DNA of 64,000 bases from Thalassovita mediterranea. GTDB taxonomy: Bacteria > Pseudomonadota > Alphaproteobacteria > Rhodobacterales > Rhodobacteraceae. Each line of letters opens with the position of its first letter. The first letter of the stretch is position 1. This document shows, one piece after another, positions 45,556 to 55,291 of this stretch. The stretch spans positions 21,155 to 85,154 of the forward strand of contig NZ_CYSF01000015.1 in the NCBI RefSeq assembly GCF_001458435.1, in the 5' to 3' direction. The position numbers and the translations under genes are program-made. Under the pieces are notes generated by a model that had not been told where the DNA came from, did no database searches, and was given only the letters and a program-made list of their open reading frames with translations.

Positions 45556-47811
45556 ATGACAAAGCAGAAAATTACGTCAAGTGAGGCGCTGGCCTTTCAT
45601 TTGGAACCGACCCCCGGCAAGTGGGAAGTGACCGCAACCGTTCCGATGACCACCCAGCGGGACCTGTCCTTGGCCTATTCGCCGGGCGTTGCTGTCCCCT
45701 GTGAGGCGATCGCAGAAAATCCTGAACTGGCCTATGATTACACCAACAAGGGCAACCTTGTGGCGGTGATTTCCAACGGTACCGCGGTGCTGGGTCTGGG
45801 CAATCTGGGCGCGCTGGGGTCAAAACCGGTGATGGAGGGCAAATCGGTCCTGTTCAAACGGTTTGCCGACGTAAACTCGATTGATATCGAACTGGACACC
45901 GAAGATCCCGATGAATTCATCAAAGCGGTGAAGCTGATGGGCCCGACCTTTGGCGGGATCAACCTAGAGGACATCAAAGCGCCGGAGTGTTTCATTATTG
46001 AGCAGAAGCTCAAGGAAGAGATGGACATTCCCGTCTTCCACGACGATCAGCACGGCACCGCCGTGATCTGCGCCGCGGGTCTGATCAACGCGTTGCATCT
46101 GTCGGGCAAGAAGATTGAGGATGTGAAAATCGTCCTGAACGGGGCAGGGGCCGCAGGGATCGCCTGTATCGAACTGCTGAAGGCGATGGGCGCGCGGCAT
46201 GAAAACTGCATCGTATGCGACACAAAAGGTGTGATTTATCAAGGTCGTACCGAGGGTATGAACCAGTGGAAATCGGCCCACGCGATCAAAACGGACCTGC
46301 GCACCCTTGAGGAGGCAATGGAAGGTGCCGATGTCTTCCTTGGCGTGTCGGTAAAGGGTGCGGTGACGCAGGAGATGGTGCAGGCGATGGCAGAGGATCC
46401 GGTGATCTTTGCCATGGCGAACCCCGATCCTGAGATTACGCCAGAAGAGGCGCATGCCGTGCGTCCTGACGCGATTGTGGCCACGGGCCGTTCGGACTAT
46501 CCGAACCAGGTGAACAACGTTCTGGGCTTCCCCTATCTGTTCCGTGGGGCGCTGGATATTCACGCCCGCGCCATCAATGACGAGATGAAGATCGCCTGCG
46601 CCGAAGCGTTGGCCGAACTGGCGCGTGAGGATGTGCCGGATGAGGTCGCGATGGCCTATGGCAAATCGCTGTCCTTTGGCCGCGATTACATCATCCCCAC
46701 GCCCTTTGACCCGCGCCTGATCCACATGATCCCACCGCGCGTGGCCAAAGCAGGCATGGACACTGGTGCCGCCCGCCGTCCGATCATTGATATGGAAGGT
46801 TACGAGCTGTCGCTGAAATCGCGAATGGATCCGACCGCGAACGTGATGCGTGGCATTCACGCCCGTGCCCGTAAGGCGCAGGCGCGTATGATTTTTGCCG
46901 AAGGGGACGATCCCCGCGTGTTGCGTGCGGCGGTGCAGTATCAGCGTGCTGGCTTTGGCAAGGCGCTGGTTGTGGGCCGTGATGCGGATGTGAAGGCCAA
47001 GCTGGAAGCGGCCGGTATGGGCGACGCGGTGCGCGAGCTGGAGGTGGTCAATGCCGCCAACTCCCGTCACCTGAGCCAGTACAAGGATTTCCTGTATAAA
47101 CGACTTCAGCGCAAAGGTTTTGACCGCCACGATGTGCATCGTATGGCCAGCCGTGACCGGCATGTGTTTTCCTCGCTGATGCTGGCGCATGGACATGCGG
47201 ATGGTCTGATCACCGGTGCCACCCGTAAATCCGCCTATGTGATGGAGTTGATCAACCACGTCTTTGACGCTGACGCGGCGCATGGGGCTGTGGGTGTGAC
47301 CGCGCTGCTGCACAAAGGCCGGATCGTGCTGATCGCGGACACGCTGGTGCATGAATGGCCGGATGAACAGGATCTGGCGACGATTGCCGAGCGTTCTGCC
47401 GATGTGGCCCGCCACATGGGGCTGGAGCCGCGCGTGGCCTTCGTCAGCTTCTCGACCTTCGGCTATCCGGATTCGGAACGTGCGAACAAAATGCACATCG
47501 CCCCGCAGGTTCTGGAACAGCGCGGCGTTGATTTCGAGTTCGAGGGCGAAATGACCGTCGACGTGGCCCTGAACACCACCGCCCAAGAGGCCTATCCGTT
47601 CCAGCGCCTGAGCGGTCCTGCGAACGTGCTGGTGGTGCCTGCGCGCCACTCTGCCTCGATCTCGGTCAAGCTGATGCAGGAAATGGCGGGGGCCACGGTG
47701 ATTGGTCCGATTTTGGCGGGCATCGACAACTCGATCCAGATCTGTTCGACCAACGCTACCGCCAACGACATCCTGAACATGGCGGTTCTGGCGTCCTGTA
47801 AGGTGGGCTAA
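45556..47811 (+). CDS. maeB: NADP-dependent malic enzyme with phosphotransacetylase-like domain
   Basis: A 751-residue two-domain enzyme that oxidatively decarboxylates malate to pyruvate. The malic-enzyme half (1 to about 425) has SPGVAVPCEAI, FHDDQHGTAVICAAG and the nucleotide motif LNGAGAAGIACIELL. The C-terminal half (about 430-751) is phosphotransacetylase-like (ARMIFAEGDDPRVLRAA, LITGATRKSAYVMELI) and is regulatory in the family. It is divergent from mutS across about 200 bases. A strong terminator follows. Confidence 0.96.
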   Translation: MTKQKITSSEALAFHLEPTPGKWEVTATVPMTTQRDLSLAYSPGVAVPCEAIAENPELAYDYTNKGNLVAVISNGTAVLGLGNLGALGSKPVMEGKSVLFKRFADVNSIDIELDTEDPDEFIKAVKLMGPTFGGINLEDIKAPECFIIEQKLKEEMDIPVFHDDQHGTAVICAAGLINALHLSGKKIEDVKIVLNGAGAAGIACIELLKAMGARHENCIVCDTKGVIYQGRTEGMNQWKSAHAIKTDLRTLEEAMEGADVFLGVSVKGAVTQEMVQAMAEDPVIFAMANPDPEITPEEAHAVRPDAIVATGRSDYPNQVNNVLGFPYLFRGALDIHARAINDEMKIACAEALAELAREDVPDEVAMAYGKSLSFGRDYIIPTPFDPRLIHMIPPRVAKAGMDTGAARRPIIDMEGYELSLKSRMDPTANVMRGIHARARKAQARMIFAEGDDPRVLRAAVQYQRAGFGKALVVGRDADVKAKLEAAGMGDAVRELEVVNAANSRHLSQYKDFLYKRLQRKGFDRHDVHRMASRDRHVFSSLMLAHGHADGLITGATRKSAYVMELINHVFDADAAHGAVGVTALLHKGRIVLIADTLVHEWPDEQDLATIAERSADVARHMGLEPRVAFVSFSTFGYPDSERANKMHIAPQVLEQRGVDFEFEGEMTVDVALNTTAQEAYPFQRLSGPANVLVVPARHSASISVKLMQEMAGATVIGPILAGIDNSIQICSTNATANDILNMAVLASCKVG

Positions 47812-47834
47812 ACGCCTGTGGATACAAAAAGAAG

Positions 47835-47866
47835 CGCCCGGTGGAGTGATCCGCCGGGCGTTTTTT
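47835..47866 (+). terminator. Rho-independent terminator of maeB
   Basis: An 11-bp stem CGCCCGGTGGA/TCCGCCGGGCG with loop GTGA and six T after it. Confidence 0.92.
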
Positions 47867-47920
47867 GTTGCAAGGTAGTCGGGCGTGGCCCTGACGGGCC
47901 TAGTCTCGCAGGTCGTTTCT

Positions 47921-48640
47921 CTAAGCCGTCAACTTCACCGCCGCCATCCGTTCATAATGCGGTAGCGCTTGTTCCAGCAGGTCCGCCTGTGCGCCGGTCA
48001 GCTCTGGCAGTGGACCTTCGGCACCGGCGAAGGTGGTGGATTGATGCACCGCCCCGTACCAATGCGCCGCCCAGACGCCGTCGTCCTTGTGACCGCCAGC
48101 GGGCCAGCTGAGCATGGCGGGATCCCAATCCAGCCCGATCGCGTTACACAGGCGTTTTAGCATCCCCTCTGGGTCACGGCGGATGTCGGCGCTGTCGATC
48201 ACCACGGGACTTTCGCCTGCGGCACACAGCTCTTCGTACAGTTCCGTTTGCTGAGTGAATCCGATGTCGCTGAGGGTGGGGTTGTCATATTTCGCGCCGA
48301 AACTGGCGATCACCCGCGCCGGATGGCGCAGAAGGAATACATTCACCATCTGCCGCATCCAATCGCGCGGTACGCCGTCGATCATGTGCTGACACATGTG
48401 TTTCTGATAATAATGCGGCTTTTCGGCTGGAATAGAGCCTAAGAGTGACGTCGCCACCACATCAGGATCCTGTGGTTGCGATGCCAGAACCTCATCCCCC
48501 ATTGGATGATCTATCCCCGTCATCGCCAGATAGGCGGCATAGAACGGTTCATCCACCACGGCGCAATCGGACCGCGCGGCAAAGCTATACATCATCGCCG
48601 TCGACAGGTTGCGGGGGCCGGACCACATGGCAATTCGCAT
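47921..48640 (-). CDS. Sulfotransferase-like P-loop protein
   Basis: A 239-residue protein with a P-loop of the sulfotransferase kind at the N-terminus (IAMWSGPRNLSTAMMYSF, residues about 3-20) and a second sulfotransferase-like motif VFLLRHPARVIASF, which in PAPS enzymes contacts the 3'-phosphate. Substrate unknown. The ATG at 48640 overlaps the stop of the aminotransferase gene (TGATG) and has AAGGAG 8 bases upstream. The gene pair is tight, and I recall plant proteins in which the two domains are fused, so a common pathway is likely. Confidence 0.82.
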   Translation of the reverse strand: MRIAMWSGPRNLSTAMMYSFAARSDCAVVDEPFYAAYLAMTGIDHPMGDEVLASQPQDPDVVATSLLGSIPAEKPHYYQKHMCQHMIDGVPRDWMRQMVNVFLLRHPARVIASFGAKYDNPTLSDIGFTQQTELYEELCAAGESPVVIDSADIRRDPEGMLKRLCNAIGLDWDPAMLSWPAGGHKDDGVWAAHWYGAVHQSTTFAGAEGPLPELTGAQADLLEQALPHYERMAAVKLTA

Positions 48641-49551
48641 CAGGCGCACTCCTTCTCGATCAGGTCTTTGTACAGGGCGCGCAGGCGTTTGGTCATCGGG
48701 CCCATCTGCCCATCGCCAATCTGGCGGCCATCAATGTTGCCCACGGGCGTTTGCGCGCCAAAGGTGCCGGTCAAAAACGCCTCATCCGCGCCGTAGGTGT
48801 CGACCAGCGAATAGTTGCGTTCATAAACGGGGATGTCGTTGGCGCGGCACAGGTCGATCACCTTCTGCCGGGTGATGCCGTTCATGCAATAATCCCCGGT
48901 AGAGGTCCAAACCGCGCCCTTGCGCACGATGAAGAAGTTGCAGGCGTTGGTGGTGTTCACAAACCCGTTCACATCCAACATCAGCGCCTCATCCGCGCCG
49001 GCTTTTTCGGCGGCGATGCAGGCCAGAATGCAGTTCAGTTTGGAGTGAGAGTTCAGTTTTGGATCCTGCGTCATCGGCAGGCCCCGTTGATGCGGCACGG
49101 TGGCCAGCCGGATCGGACGCGGGATCGACGGTTTGGAATGTTCCATGATGATCGTCACCGTCGGCCCCTGCTGTGACAGGCTGGGATGCTGGAACGGGCG
49201 CGATTTCACCCCACGGGTGATCATCAGACGGGCGTGGGCATCGGTGGTCATGCCGTTGGCGGCCTGCGTGTTCAGAAGGGCGGCAATCACCTGATCGCGG
49301 GTCATTCCGATATCCAGATCCAGCGCCAGCGATGCCTCAAACAGCCGGTCCATATGGTCGTCTAAGAAGGCCCAGTGGTTGTTATAAAGGCGCAGGCCTT
49401 CCCAGATGCCGTCACCCAACATGAAACCGCTGTCATAGACCGACACAACCGCCTGATCCTTGGGCACGATGCGGCCGTTCAGGTAGATTTGGATCGCTTC
49501 ATTGCGGGCGTCCTCTTCTGCCTGGTGGGTACTGACGTGATCTTCTTGCAT
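48640..49551 (-). CDS. Class IV (branched-chain/D-amino-acid type) aminotransferase
   Basis: A 303-residue PLP-dependent transaminase of fold type IV. The N-terminal DSGFMLGDGIWEGLRLY and RLFEASLALDLD are family motifs, the PLP lysine is in NSHSKLNCILACIAAEK, and ADEALMLDVNGFVNTTNACNFF replaces the common ENLF motif with ACNFF. The specificity (branched-chain, D-amino acid or another) cannot be told from sequence. GGGAGG precedes the ATG. It is the first gene of a pair with the sulfotransferase-like gene. Confidence 0.9.
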   Translation of the reverse strand: MQEDHVSTHQAEEDARNEAIQIYLNGRIVPKDQAVVSVYDSGFMLGDGIWEGLRLYNNHWAFLDDHMDRLFEASLALDLDIGMTRDQVIAALLNTQAANGMTTDAHARLMITRGVKSRPFQHPSLSQQGPTVTIIMEHSKPSIPRPIRLATVPHQRGLPMTQDPKLNSHSKLNCILACIAAEKAGADEALMLDVNGFVNTTNACNFFIVRKGAVWTSTGDYCMNGITRQKVIDLCRANDIPVYERNYSLVDTYGADEAFLTGTFGAQTPVGNIDGRQIGDGQMGPMTKRLRALYKDLIEKECA

Positions 49552-49703
49552 GGAACCTCCCTATGTTTGCGCTGACGCTAGGCGTTGCGCGTGAGGGTGG
49601 AAAGGATTTTCTGCGCTTCACGCATACTCAAGCCTTTGTGAGAGGGGCTATCGCCGATGAAACAGATCAGTAAACCTGCCCTCAACCTGTTGGAGGACGA
49701 CTC

Positions 49704-50363
49704 ATGTTGCGTATTCAAAAATTGAAACCCGCCTTTTTGGCGCTGACCATCGGTCTGGGCCTTATGGCGCAGGGCGGCACTGCCGAAGCGGCTCAGAAAG
49801 AAGAATTGATCGTTGCTGGCGGTTGCTTCTGGTGCGTCGAGAGCGATTTTGAAAGTGTTCCCGGCGTGATCGAGGCCGTGTCCGGCTACACCGGCGGCCA
49901 CGTTGAAAACCCGTCCTACAAGCAAATCGGCAAAGGTGGTACCGGCCATTACGAGGCGGTTTCGATCACCTTTGATCCTGCCAAGGTCAGCCGTGACCAG
50001 CTGCTGAACATGTTCTTCCGCTCGGTTGATCCGACCGACGCCGGCGGTCAGTTCTGTGACCGTGGCGAGAGCTACCGCACGGCTGTTTTCGTCTCTAACT
50101 CGGCTGAAAAAGCCGCCGCAGAAAAGGCCAAGAAATCGGCGCAGTCCGCTTTGGGGCAGAAAATCGTAACCCCCATTTTGGATGCCAAAACCTTCTACAA
50201 GGCGGAAAAATACCATCAGGACTACTACAAGGGATCCAAGATCGTGATCACCCGTTTTGGCCCGCTGAAGCAGTCCAAAGCGTACAAGCGTTACCGTGAT
50301 GCCTGTGGCCGTGACCAGCGCGTGAAAGCCCTGTGGGGCGATGCGGCGCCGTTCGCGAAATAA
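49704..50363 (+). CDS. msrA: Periplasmic peptide-methionine (S)-S-oxide reductase MsrA
   Basis: A 219-residue repair enzyme that reduces methionine-S-sulfoxide. A Sec signal peptide (hydrophobic core about residues 9-22, cleavage near TAEAA) means it acts in the periplasm, unlike the usual cytoplasmic MsrA. The active site AGGCFWCVE puts the catalytic cysteine at C41; GHYEAVSITFDP and SVDPTDAGGQFCDRGESYR are also present. GGAGGA lies 6 bases before the ATG. A terminator follows at 50388. Confidence 0.94.
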   Translation: MLRIQKLKPAFLALTIGLGLMAQGGTAEAAQKEELIVAGGCFWCVESDFESVPGVIEAVSGYTGGHVENPSYKQIGKGGTGHYEAVSITFDPAKVSRDQLLNMFFRSVDPTDAGGQFCDRGESYRTAVFVSNSAEKAAAEKAKKSAQSALGQKIVTPILDAKTFYKAEKYHQDYYKGSKIVITRFGPLKQSKAYKRYRDACGRDQRVKALWGDAAPFAK

Positions 50364-50387
50364 TGCAGCCTATTAGTGCTGTATAGG

Positions 50388-50410
50388 AGGGGGGCTTTGG
50401 CCCCCCTTTT
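50388..50410 (+). terminator. Rho-independent terminator of msrA
   Basis: Six G paired with six C around a six-base loop, followed by four T. Confidence 0.82.
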
Positions 50411-50421
50411 CGTCGCCGTGC

Positions 50422-51303
50422 CTAAGTATTGGGCGACCAGTCCAACACGTCTTTCAGGTCGGGGATCACGTCAGCGGTGCCTGCGCGGGTGACCATAAGG
50501 GCAGATGCCTTGATCGCCAGTTCGGCGGCTTCGCGTTTGGTGGCGCCACGATCCAGCGCGGCGAGGAAATAGCCGGTGAAGGTGTCACCGGCGCCAGTGG
50601 TATCGACCACCTCAACCTTTGGGGCTGGTATGTCTTGCGGCACCCATTCGCTGTTTTGATCATAAAGCGTGCAGCCCGCCGCACCTTTGGTCACCACGAC
50701 TGTGGCAACGCCCAATGTGGCAGGGGATAGTCCTGTGGCCGCGCTAATTTGATCCATTTCCACCGCGTTCAGGAACAGGATGTCCACCTGCGGCAGGACG
50801 GCTTGCGTGGCCTCTGCCGCAAAAGGGGCAGCAGCGTAGGCAACAGTCAGGCCCAATTTGCGCGCCGTGTCGGCAGCAAAATCCTGGCCGTTGGTTTCGT
50901 TCTGCATCACCACGATATCGCCCGGGGAGGCTTCGGTCAGTGCGATGCCGACTTGATCCAGCGGCACCGTCGCGTTTGCACCGGGGTGAACCAAAATGGT
51001 GTTCTCGCCGGCCGGATCCAGCATGACAATTGCGTTGCCCGTCGCAGAATCGACGGTGGTGATCTGACGTGTATCCACGCCGTATTCCAGAAGGCGTTCC
51101 ACAGCCCATTGCCCATCACGTCCTACGGCCCCGATATGCGCGACACGACCGCCCGCACGTGCGGCTGCAACTGACATGTTCGCACCTTTGCCACCAAGGC
51201 CGGTGGTCAACCCCTGACTGAGGATGGTTTCCCCCGGCGCAGGGATATGGTCCACCCGATAGAAGTGATCCGCATTGATCGAGCCAAGGTTCCAAATTGC
51301 CAT
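50422..51303 (-). CDS. rbsK: Ribokinase-type PfkB sugar kinase
   Basis: A 293-residue PfkB-family kinase, most like ribokinase. PfkB signature 1 is GLGGKGANMSVAAARAG (residues about 35-51), and signature 2 VDTTGAGDTFTGYFLAAL holds the catalytic aspartate. It starts at 51303. No ribose transport genes are adjacent, so the exact sugar or nucleoside substrate is not proven. Confidence 0.85.
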   Translation of the reverse strand: MAIWNLGSINADHFYRVDHIPAPGETILSQGLTTGLGGKGANMSVAAARAGGRVAHIGAVGRDGQWAVERLLEYGVDTRQITTVDSATGNAIVMLDPAGENTILVHPGANATVPLDQVGIALTEASPGDIVVMQNETNGQDFAADTARKLGLTVAYAAAPFAAEATQAVLPQVDILFLNAVEMDQISAATGLSPATLGVATVVVTKGAAGCTLYDQNSEWVPQDIPAPKVEVVDTTGAGDTFTGYFLAALDRGATKREAAELAIKASALMVTRAGTADVIPDLKDVLDWSPNT

Positions 51304-51386
51304 TTAAATGCCTCCGTTTGAGGGCCGAAGATGGCGTGAAACTAACATGAAAGGCAAGTAGTCGCCGGGGGCTGGGACGCTGACGA

Positions 51387-51668
51387 TTACAGCAGATCCT
51401 TCAGCTTCATCGCTACCGCTGGATTGCCGGATACCTTGATCTTGCCCATCATCACCGCGGTCATTGGGTTCAGTTTGCCAGTGATCAGCTTGGCCAGATT
51501 ATCCAGCGACATCTTCAGGGTGCAGTCTGCATCGCCCGCCTCAAGACTGACGGCGCCATCCGCGATCCGCACCACGCCTGCGTCACCACAATCGAACTGC
51601 AGGCTGTCCGAAAAACCGGCATGGGTGACGCCCTTTTGAACCAGTGCGGCGATTTCATTCAATGTCAT
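51387..51668 (-). CDS. SCP2 sterol-carrier domain protein
   Basis: A 93-residue single SCP2-domain protein; the domain binds lipids or acyl-CoA in other organisms. The core DCTLKMSLDNLAKLITGKLNPMTAVMMGKIKVSGN, read in part, is the family signature. The ATG at 51668 is chosen because GGGAGG lies 6 bases upstream; the ATG two codons earlier directly abuts this site. The cellular role is unknown. Confidence 0.87.
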   Translation of the reverse strand: MTLNEIAALVQKGVTHAGFSDSLQFDCGDAGVVRIADGAVSLEAGDADCTLKMSLDNLAKLITGKLNPMTAVMMGKIKVSGNPAVAMKLKDLL

Positions 51669-51692
51669 GGTCATCCTCCCGTTTGGTGTCCC

Positions 51693-51727
51693 AATAAAAA
51701 ACGCCCCCCTGTGCTAGGGGGGCGTTT
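51693..51727 (-). terminator. Rho-independent terminator of argG
   Basis: Perfect 11-bp stem AAACGCCCCCC/GGGGGGCGTTT with a seven-base loop. On the minus strand it is followed by a T-rich tract, so it serves argG. Confidence 0.9.
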
Positions 51728-51788
51728 GCATTCCAACAACGCTAACCCATCGTCAGCCTAATGCATGACGCAGGGTCAATACACTGCC

Positions 51789-53015
51789 TTAGCCTTTCAG
51801 GCGACGATCGCGTGTGGCCAGCAGTTTCAGGCGCAGGGCGTTCAGCTGGATGAAGCCAGCAGCGTCTTCCTGATTGTAGGCGCCTGCGTCTTCTTCAAAA
51901 GTGACGTGCGCTTCGGAGTAGAGCGAATGTTCGCTGTCACGGGCCACAACAAAGACAGAGCCTTTGTACAGCTTCAGCGTCACGGTGCCGGTGACGTGCT
52001 CTTGCGATTTGTCGATTAGGGCCTGCAGCATCTCACGCTCGGGCGAGTACCAGAAGCCGTTGTAGATCAGTTCCGCATAACGCGGCATGATCGAATCCTT
52101 CAGGTGGCCTGCGCCGCTGTCCAGGGTGATCTGTTCAATGCCGCGGTGCGCCTGCAACAAGATGGTGCCGCCGGGGGTTTCATAAACGCCGCGCGACTTC
52201 ATGCCGACAAAGCGGTTTTCAACGAAGTCCAGACGACCAATGCCGTGCTTGCGACCGTAGTCGTTCAGCGCAGTCAGGATGGTGGCGGGGCTCATCGCTT
52301 CGCCGTTGATGCTGACTGCGTCACCTTTTTCAAAACCGATGGTGATGATTTCGGGCGTATCAGGCGCATCTTCGGGGTTCACGGTACGCTGGTAGACGTA
52401 ATCCGGTGCCGCTTCGGCGGGATCTTCCAGAACTTTACCCTCGGACGAGGTGTGCAGCAGGTTCGCGTCCACGCTGAACGGCGCCTCACCACGTTTGTCC
52501 TTGGCGATCGGAATCTGGTGCTGTTCGGCAAACTCCAGCAGCTTGGTACGGCTGGACAGGTCCCATTCACGCCACGGCGCGATCACGGTAATCTCGGGGT
52601 TCAGCGCGTAGGCGGCCAGTTCGAAACGCACCTGATCGTTGCCTTTGCCGGTCGCACCGTGGGACACGGCGTCTGCGCCGGTTTCAGCGGCAATTTCCAC
52701 CAAACGCTTGGAGATCAGCGGGCGCGCGATCGAGGTGCCCAGCAGGTATTCACCTTCGTACAGCGCATTGGCGCGGAACATCGGGAAAACGAAGTCGCGC
52801 ACGAACTCTTCGCGGACATCTTCGATGTAGATGTTTTCCGGCTTGATGCCCAGCATCTCTGCTTTCTTGCGGGCGGGCTCTAGCTCTTCGCCTTGGCCGA
52901 GGTCAGCGGTGAAGGTGACAACCTCACAGCCGTATTCGGTTTGCAGCCATTTCAGGATGATCGAGGTATCGAGGCCACCGGAGTAGGCCAGGACAACTTT
53001 CTTGGGCGCGGACAT
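51789..53015 (-). CDS. argG: Argininosuccinate synthase
   Basis: A 408-residue ATP-dependent ligase joining citrulline and aspartate in arginine synthesis. The nucleotide loop [15 protein letters not shown] is at residues 10-24, and [39 protein letters not shown] and the C-terminal [20 protein letters not shown], read in part, are clear. It stands alone with its own terminator. Confidence 0.97.
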   Translation of the reverse strand: MSAPKKVVLAYSGGLDTSIILKWLQTEYGCEVVTFTADLGQGEELEPARKKAEMLGIKPENIYIEDVREEFVRDFVFPMFRANALYEGEYLLGTSIARPLISKRLVEIAAETGADAVSHGATGKGNDQVRFELAAYALNPEITVIAPWREWDLSSRTKLLEFAEQHQIPIAKDKRGEAPFSVDANLLHTSSEGKVLEDPAEAAPDYVYQRTVNPEDAPDTPEIITIGFEKGDAVSINGEAMSPATILTALNDYGRKHGIGRLDFVENRFVGMKSRGVYETPGGTILLQAHRGIEQITLDSGAGHLKDSIMPRYAELIYNGFWYSPEREMLQALIDKSQEHVTGTVTLKLYKGSVFVVARDSEHSLYSEAHVTFEEDAGAYNQEDAAGFIQLNALRLKLLATRDRRLKG

Positions 53016-53160
53016 GATGACCCCCTAACAGTTCGTAGAATCCGTTTAATCGCAAGCGCGATAGCGGGTTTTGGGGCCAAGAGCAAGGTGGCGCAGGGTG
53101 CGATGCGGTTGTTGCGGTGTCTGGGTTGTGTTTATGTGCGCAAAAATATTTGAGGTTGAG

Positions 53161-53940
53161 ATGTTGGGATTTCGTTTGTTTTGGCACGCGGTGCGGATGG
53201 TGTTCACCAATCTGGTGCCGATGGCGCAGATTTTTGCGCTGCCGCTGTTGGTTTCTATCGCGGTTATGATGGCGTTTAGCGCCTATATTGGGCTGGGGCC
53301 GTTCTTCTTCTTCAGCGGTCAGCATGTGCGGTTCAACAACATTCCTGCCGGGTTTGTCGCGGTGTTTTTCGGCGCATTCCTTGTCATCTGGGTGGCGCTG
53401 ATGAACGGGGTGGTGCATTGGCACCGATATATCCTGTTGGGCGAAGCACCGCGCGCGCTGATGTTGCGGCTGTCATGGCGGCAGGCGGCGAAATATATCT
53501 TGGGTGGTATCCTGATTATCCTGCTGCTTATCCTGCCGTTTTGGTTGCTGGGGATGGTTGCCGGAAAAATTGCGATAGGATTTGCCAAAGATGGAAATCT
53601 CTTGGTCGCGCAAGGGATCATGGTGGCGTTGAGCCTTTTCTTTACCGCTCTTTTTCTTGCGTTTAGCCCGATACTGCCCGCCTATGCGATTGATCGGAGC
53701 ATAAAGATCAGCGATGCGCTCTCCGCGATGTCTGGCACCCTTGGCACATTGATTGTCTGTGCGATCGGTTTGCTGGCAGTCGAATGGGTCGGTGACGTTT
53801 TGGTGCGCCAGTTGGCGATGCTGAACATGAAGGTGGCGGGGATTGTTGGGATCGTGGTGCAGATGGTGACGGCGATGATCGGTGTGAGCCTGATCACGAC
53901 CATTTACGGTCACTTCGTCGAAGAACGACCATTGGGCTAA
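53161..53940 (+). CDS. Integral membrane protein of unknown function
   Basis: A 259-residue protein with about six hydrophobic segments (near residues 20-42, 58-80, 108-135, 145-175, 190-212 and 222-245). It resembles YciC-type or DUF4013-like membrane proteins in outline, without a certain match. The ATG at 53161 is chosen because GAGG lies 5 bases upstream and the hydrophobic layout starts there; the frame is open 30 codons earlier. It lies between argG and ilvA, transcribed with ilvA. Confidence 0.75.
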   Translation: MLGFRLFWHAVRMVFTNLVPMAQIFALPLLVSIAVMMAFSAYIGLGPFFFFSGQHVRFNNIPAGFVAVFFGAFLVIWVALMNGVVHWHRYILLGEAPRALMLRLSWRQAAKYILGGILIILLLILPFWLLGMVAGKIAIGFAKDGNLLVAQGIMVALSLFFTALFLAFSPILPAYAIDRSIKISDALSAMSGTLGTLIVCAIGLLAVEWVGDVLVRQLAMLNMKVAGIVGIVVQMVTAMIGVSLITTIYGHFVEERPLG

Positions 53941-54006
53941 GGTATACTTGGGCACACATACCGCAAAGCGCTTGCCTTTGCGGCAAGGCTGTTTCAAGAC
54001 AGGCAC

Positions 54007-55254
54007 ATGAGCGATTTTCTGAAAAAGGCCCGCGTGGCCGAGCAGCAGATGCGGGCCCTGTTTCCCGCCACGCCACTTCAACGCAATGACCATCTGTCGT
54101 CGAAATACGGCGCGGATATCTGGCTGAAACGTGAAGACCTGAGCCCCGTGCGCAGCTACAAAATCCGTGGCGCGCTGAACGCGATGGGCAAGGCCTTGGC
54201 GCGCGATCCGGCGTTGGAGGTGTTTGTCTGCGCCTCCGCCGGCAATCACGCGCAGGGGGTGGCCTATGTCAGCCGTCATTTCGGGGTGAAAGGCGTGATC
54301 TTTATGCCGGTGACCACGCCGCAGCAAAAGATCGACAAAACCCGCGTGTTTGGCGGCGATAGTATCGAAATCCGTCTGGTTGGAGACTATTTCGATGCCT
54401 GCCTTGAGGCTGCGCAGGCCTATTGCGCCGAGGCGGGGGGATATTTCCTGTCGCCTTTCGACGATCTGGACGTGATCGAGGGGCAGGCCAGCGTGGCGGC
54501 CGAGATGACCGCTCAGCTGGGCCGCGTGCCGGATATGGTTGTGCTGCCTGTGGGCGGCGGTGGTTTGTCGGCGGGTGTGATCCGCTATATGGATGAGGTG
54601 GCGCCGGATACCGACCTGCGGTTTGTGGAACCCACCGGCGGGCAAAGCCTGCGCGCGGCGCTGGCAGCGGGTGAACCTGTGAAACTGGACGGTGTGGACA
54701 GTTTCGTTGACGGCGCCGCGGTGGCGCAGATCGGCAAACATCCGTTTGAAGTGCTGAAAGGCACGGATCCCGCCAAAATGCTGGATGCGCCAGAGGATCG
54801 GATTTGCACCACCATTCTGGAAATGCTGAACCTAGAGGGGATCGTTCTGGAACCCGCTGGTGCCCTGTCTGTGGACGCATTGCAGGATTTGGTGGCGGAC
54901 ATCCGTGGCAAGACCGTGGTTTGCGTGACATCCGGCGGGAATTTCGATTTTGAACGCCTGCCAGAGGTGAAGGAACGTGCGCAACGCTACACTGGGGTGA
55001 AGAAATACCTGATCCTGCGTCTGCCCCAGCGTCCTGGTGCGCTAAAGGACTTCCTCAATATCCTTGGACCCGACGATAACATTGCCCGGTTCGAGTATAT
55101 GAAGAAAAACGCCCGCAACTTCGGGTCGGTTCTGATCGGGATCGAAACGTCAGACGCGGCGAACTTCGACGCGCTGTTTGCCAAGCTGGATGACAGTGAT
55201 TTCCTCTATTCGGACATCACGGACAACGAAAGCATCGCAGAATTTGTGATCTGA
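54007..55254 (+). CDS. ilvA: Threonine ammonia-lyase
   Basis: A 415-residue PLP enzyme that converts threonine to 2-oxobutyrate, the first step of isoleucine synthesis. The PLP lysine is in LSPVRSYKIRGALNAM, the glycine loop is PVGGGGLSAGVI, and CASAGNHAQGVAYV is intact. The C-terminal part (about 330-415) is a single ACT-like domain (LILRLPQRPGALKDFLNIL), so it is the short regulated form rather than the two-ACT enteric type. Confidence 0.94.
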   Translation: MSDFLKKARVAEQQMRALFPATPLQRNDHLSSKYGADIWLKREDLSPVRSYKIRGALNAMGKALARDPALEVFVCASAGNHAQGVAYVSRHFGVKGVIFMPVTTPQQKIDKTRVFGGDSIEIRLVGDYFDACLEAAQAYCAEAGGYFLSPFDDLDVIEGQASVAAEMTAQLGRVPDMVVLPVGGGGLSAGVIRYMDEVAPDTDLRFVEPTGGQSLRAALAAGEPVKLDGVDSFVDGAAVAQIGKHPFEVLKGTDPAKMLDAPEDRICTTILEMLNLEGIVLEPAGALSVDALQDLVADIRGKTVVCVTSGGNFDFERLPEVKERAQRYTGVKKYLILRLPQRPGALKDFLNILGPDDNIARFEYMKKNARNFGSVLIGIETSDAANFDALFAKLDDSDFLYSDITDNESIAEFVI

Positions 55255-55268
55255 CCGCTGCGTTAGAC

Positions 55269-55291
55269 GTCAGGCCGCCAGTCGGCCTGAC
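55269..55291. terminator. Hairpin between convergent ilvA and hpt genes
   Basis: Perfect GTCAGGCCG/CGGCCTGAC stem with a five-base loop. It overlaps the last codons of the Hpt gene. No T-tract is present on either side, so its action as a bidirectional terminator is uncertain. Confidence 0.45.

Noticed and set aside
45348..45557. N-terminal extension of MutS of 70 codons
   Set aside because: The frame is open but would overlap the maeB start and has no homology to MutS N-termini. The GTG at 45347 has a good ribosome binding site.
45964..47649. A 561-codon open frame on the minus strand opposite maeB
   Set aside because: Antisense shadow of the malic enzyme gene, rich in His/Arg, without motifs or a ribosome binding site.
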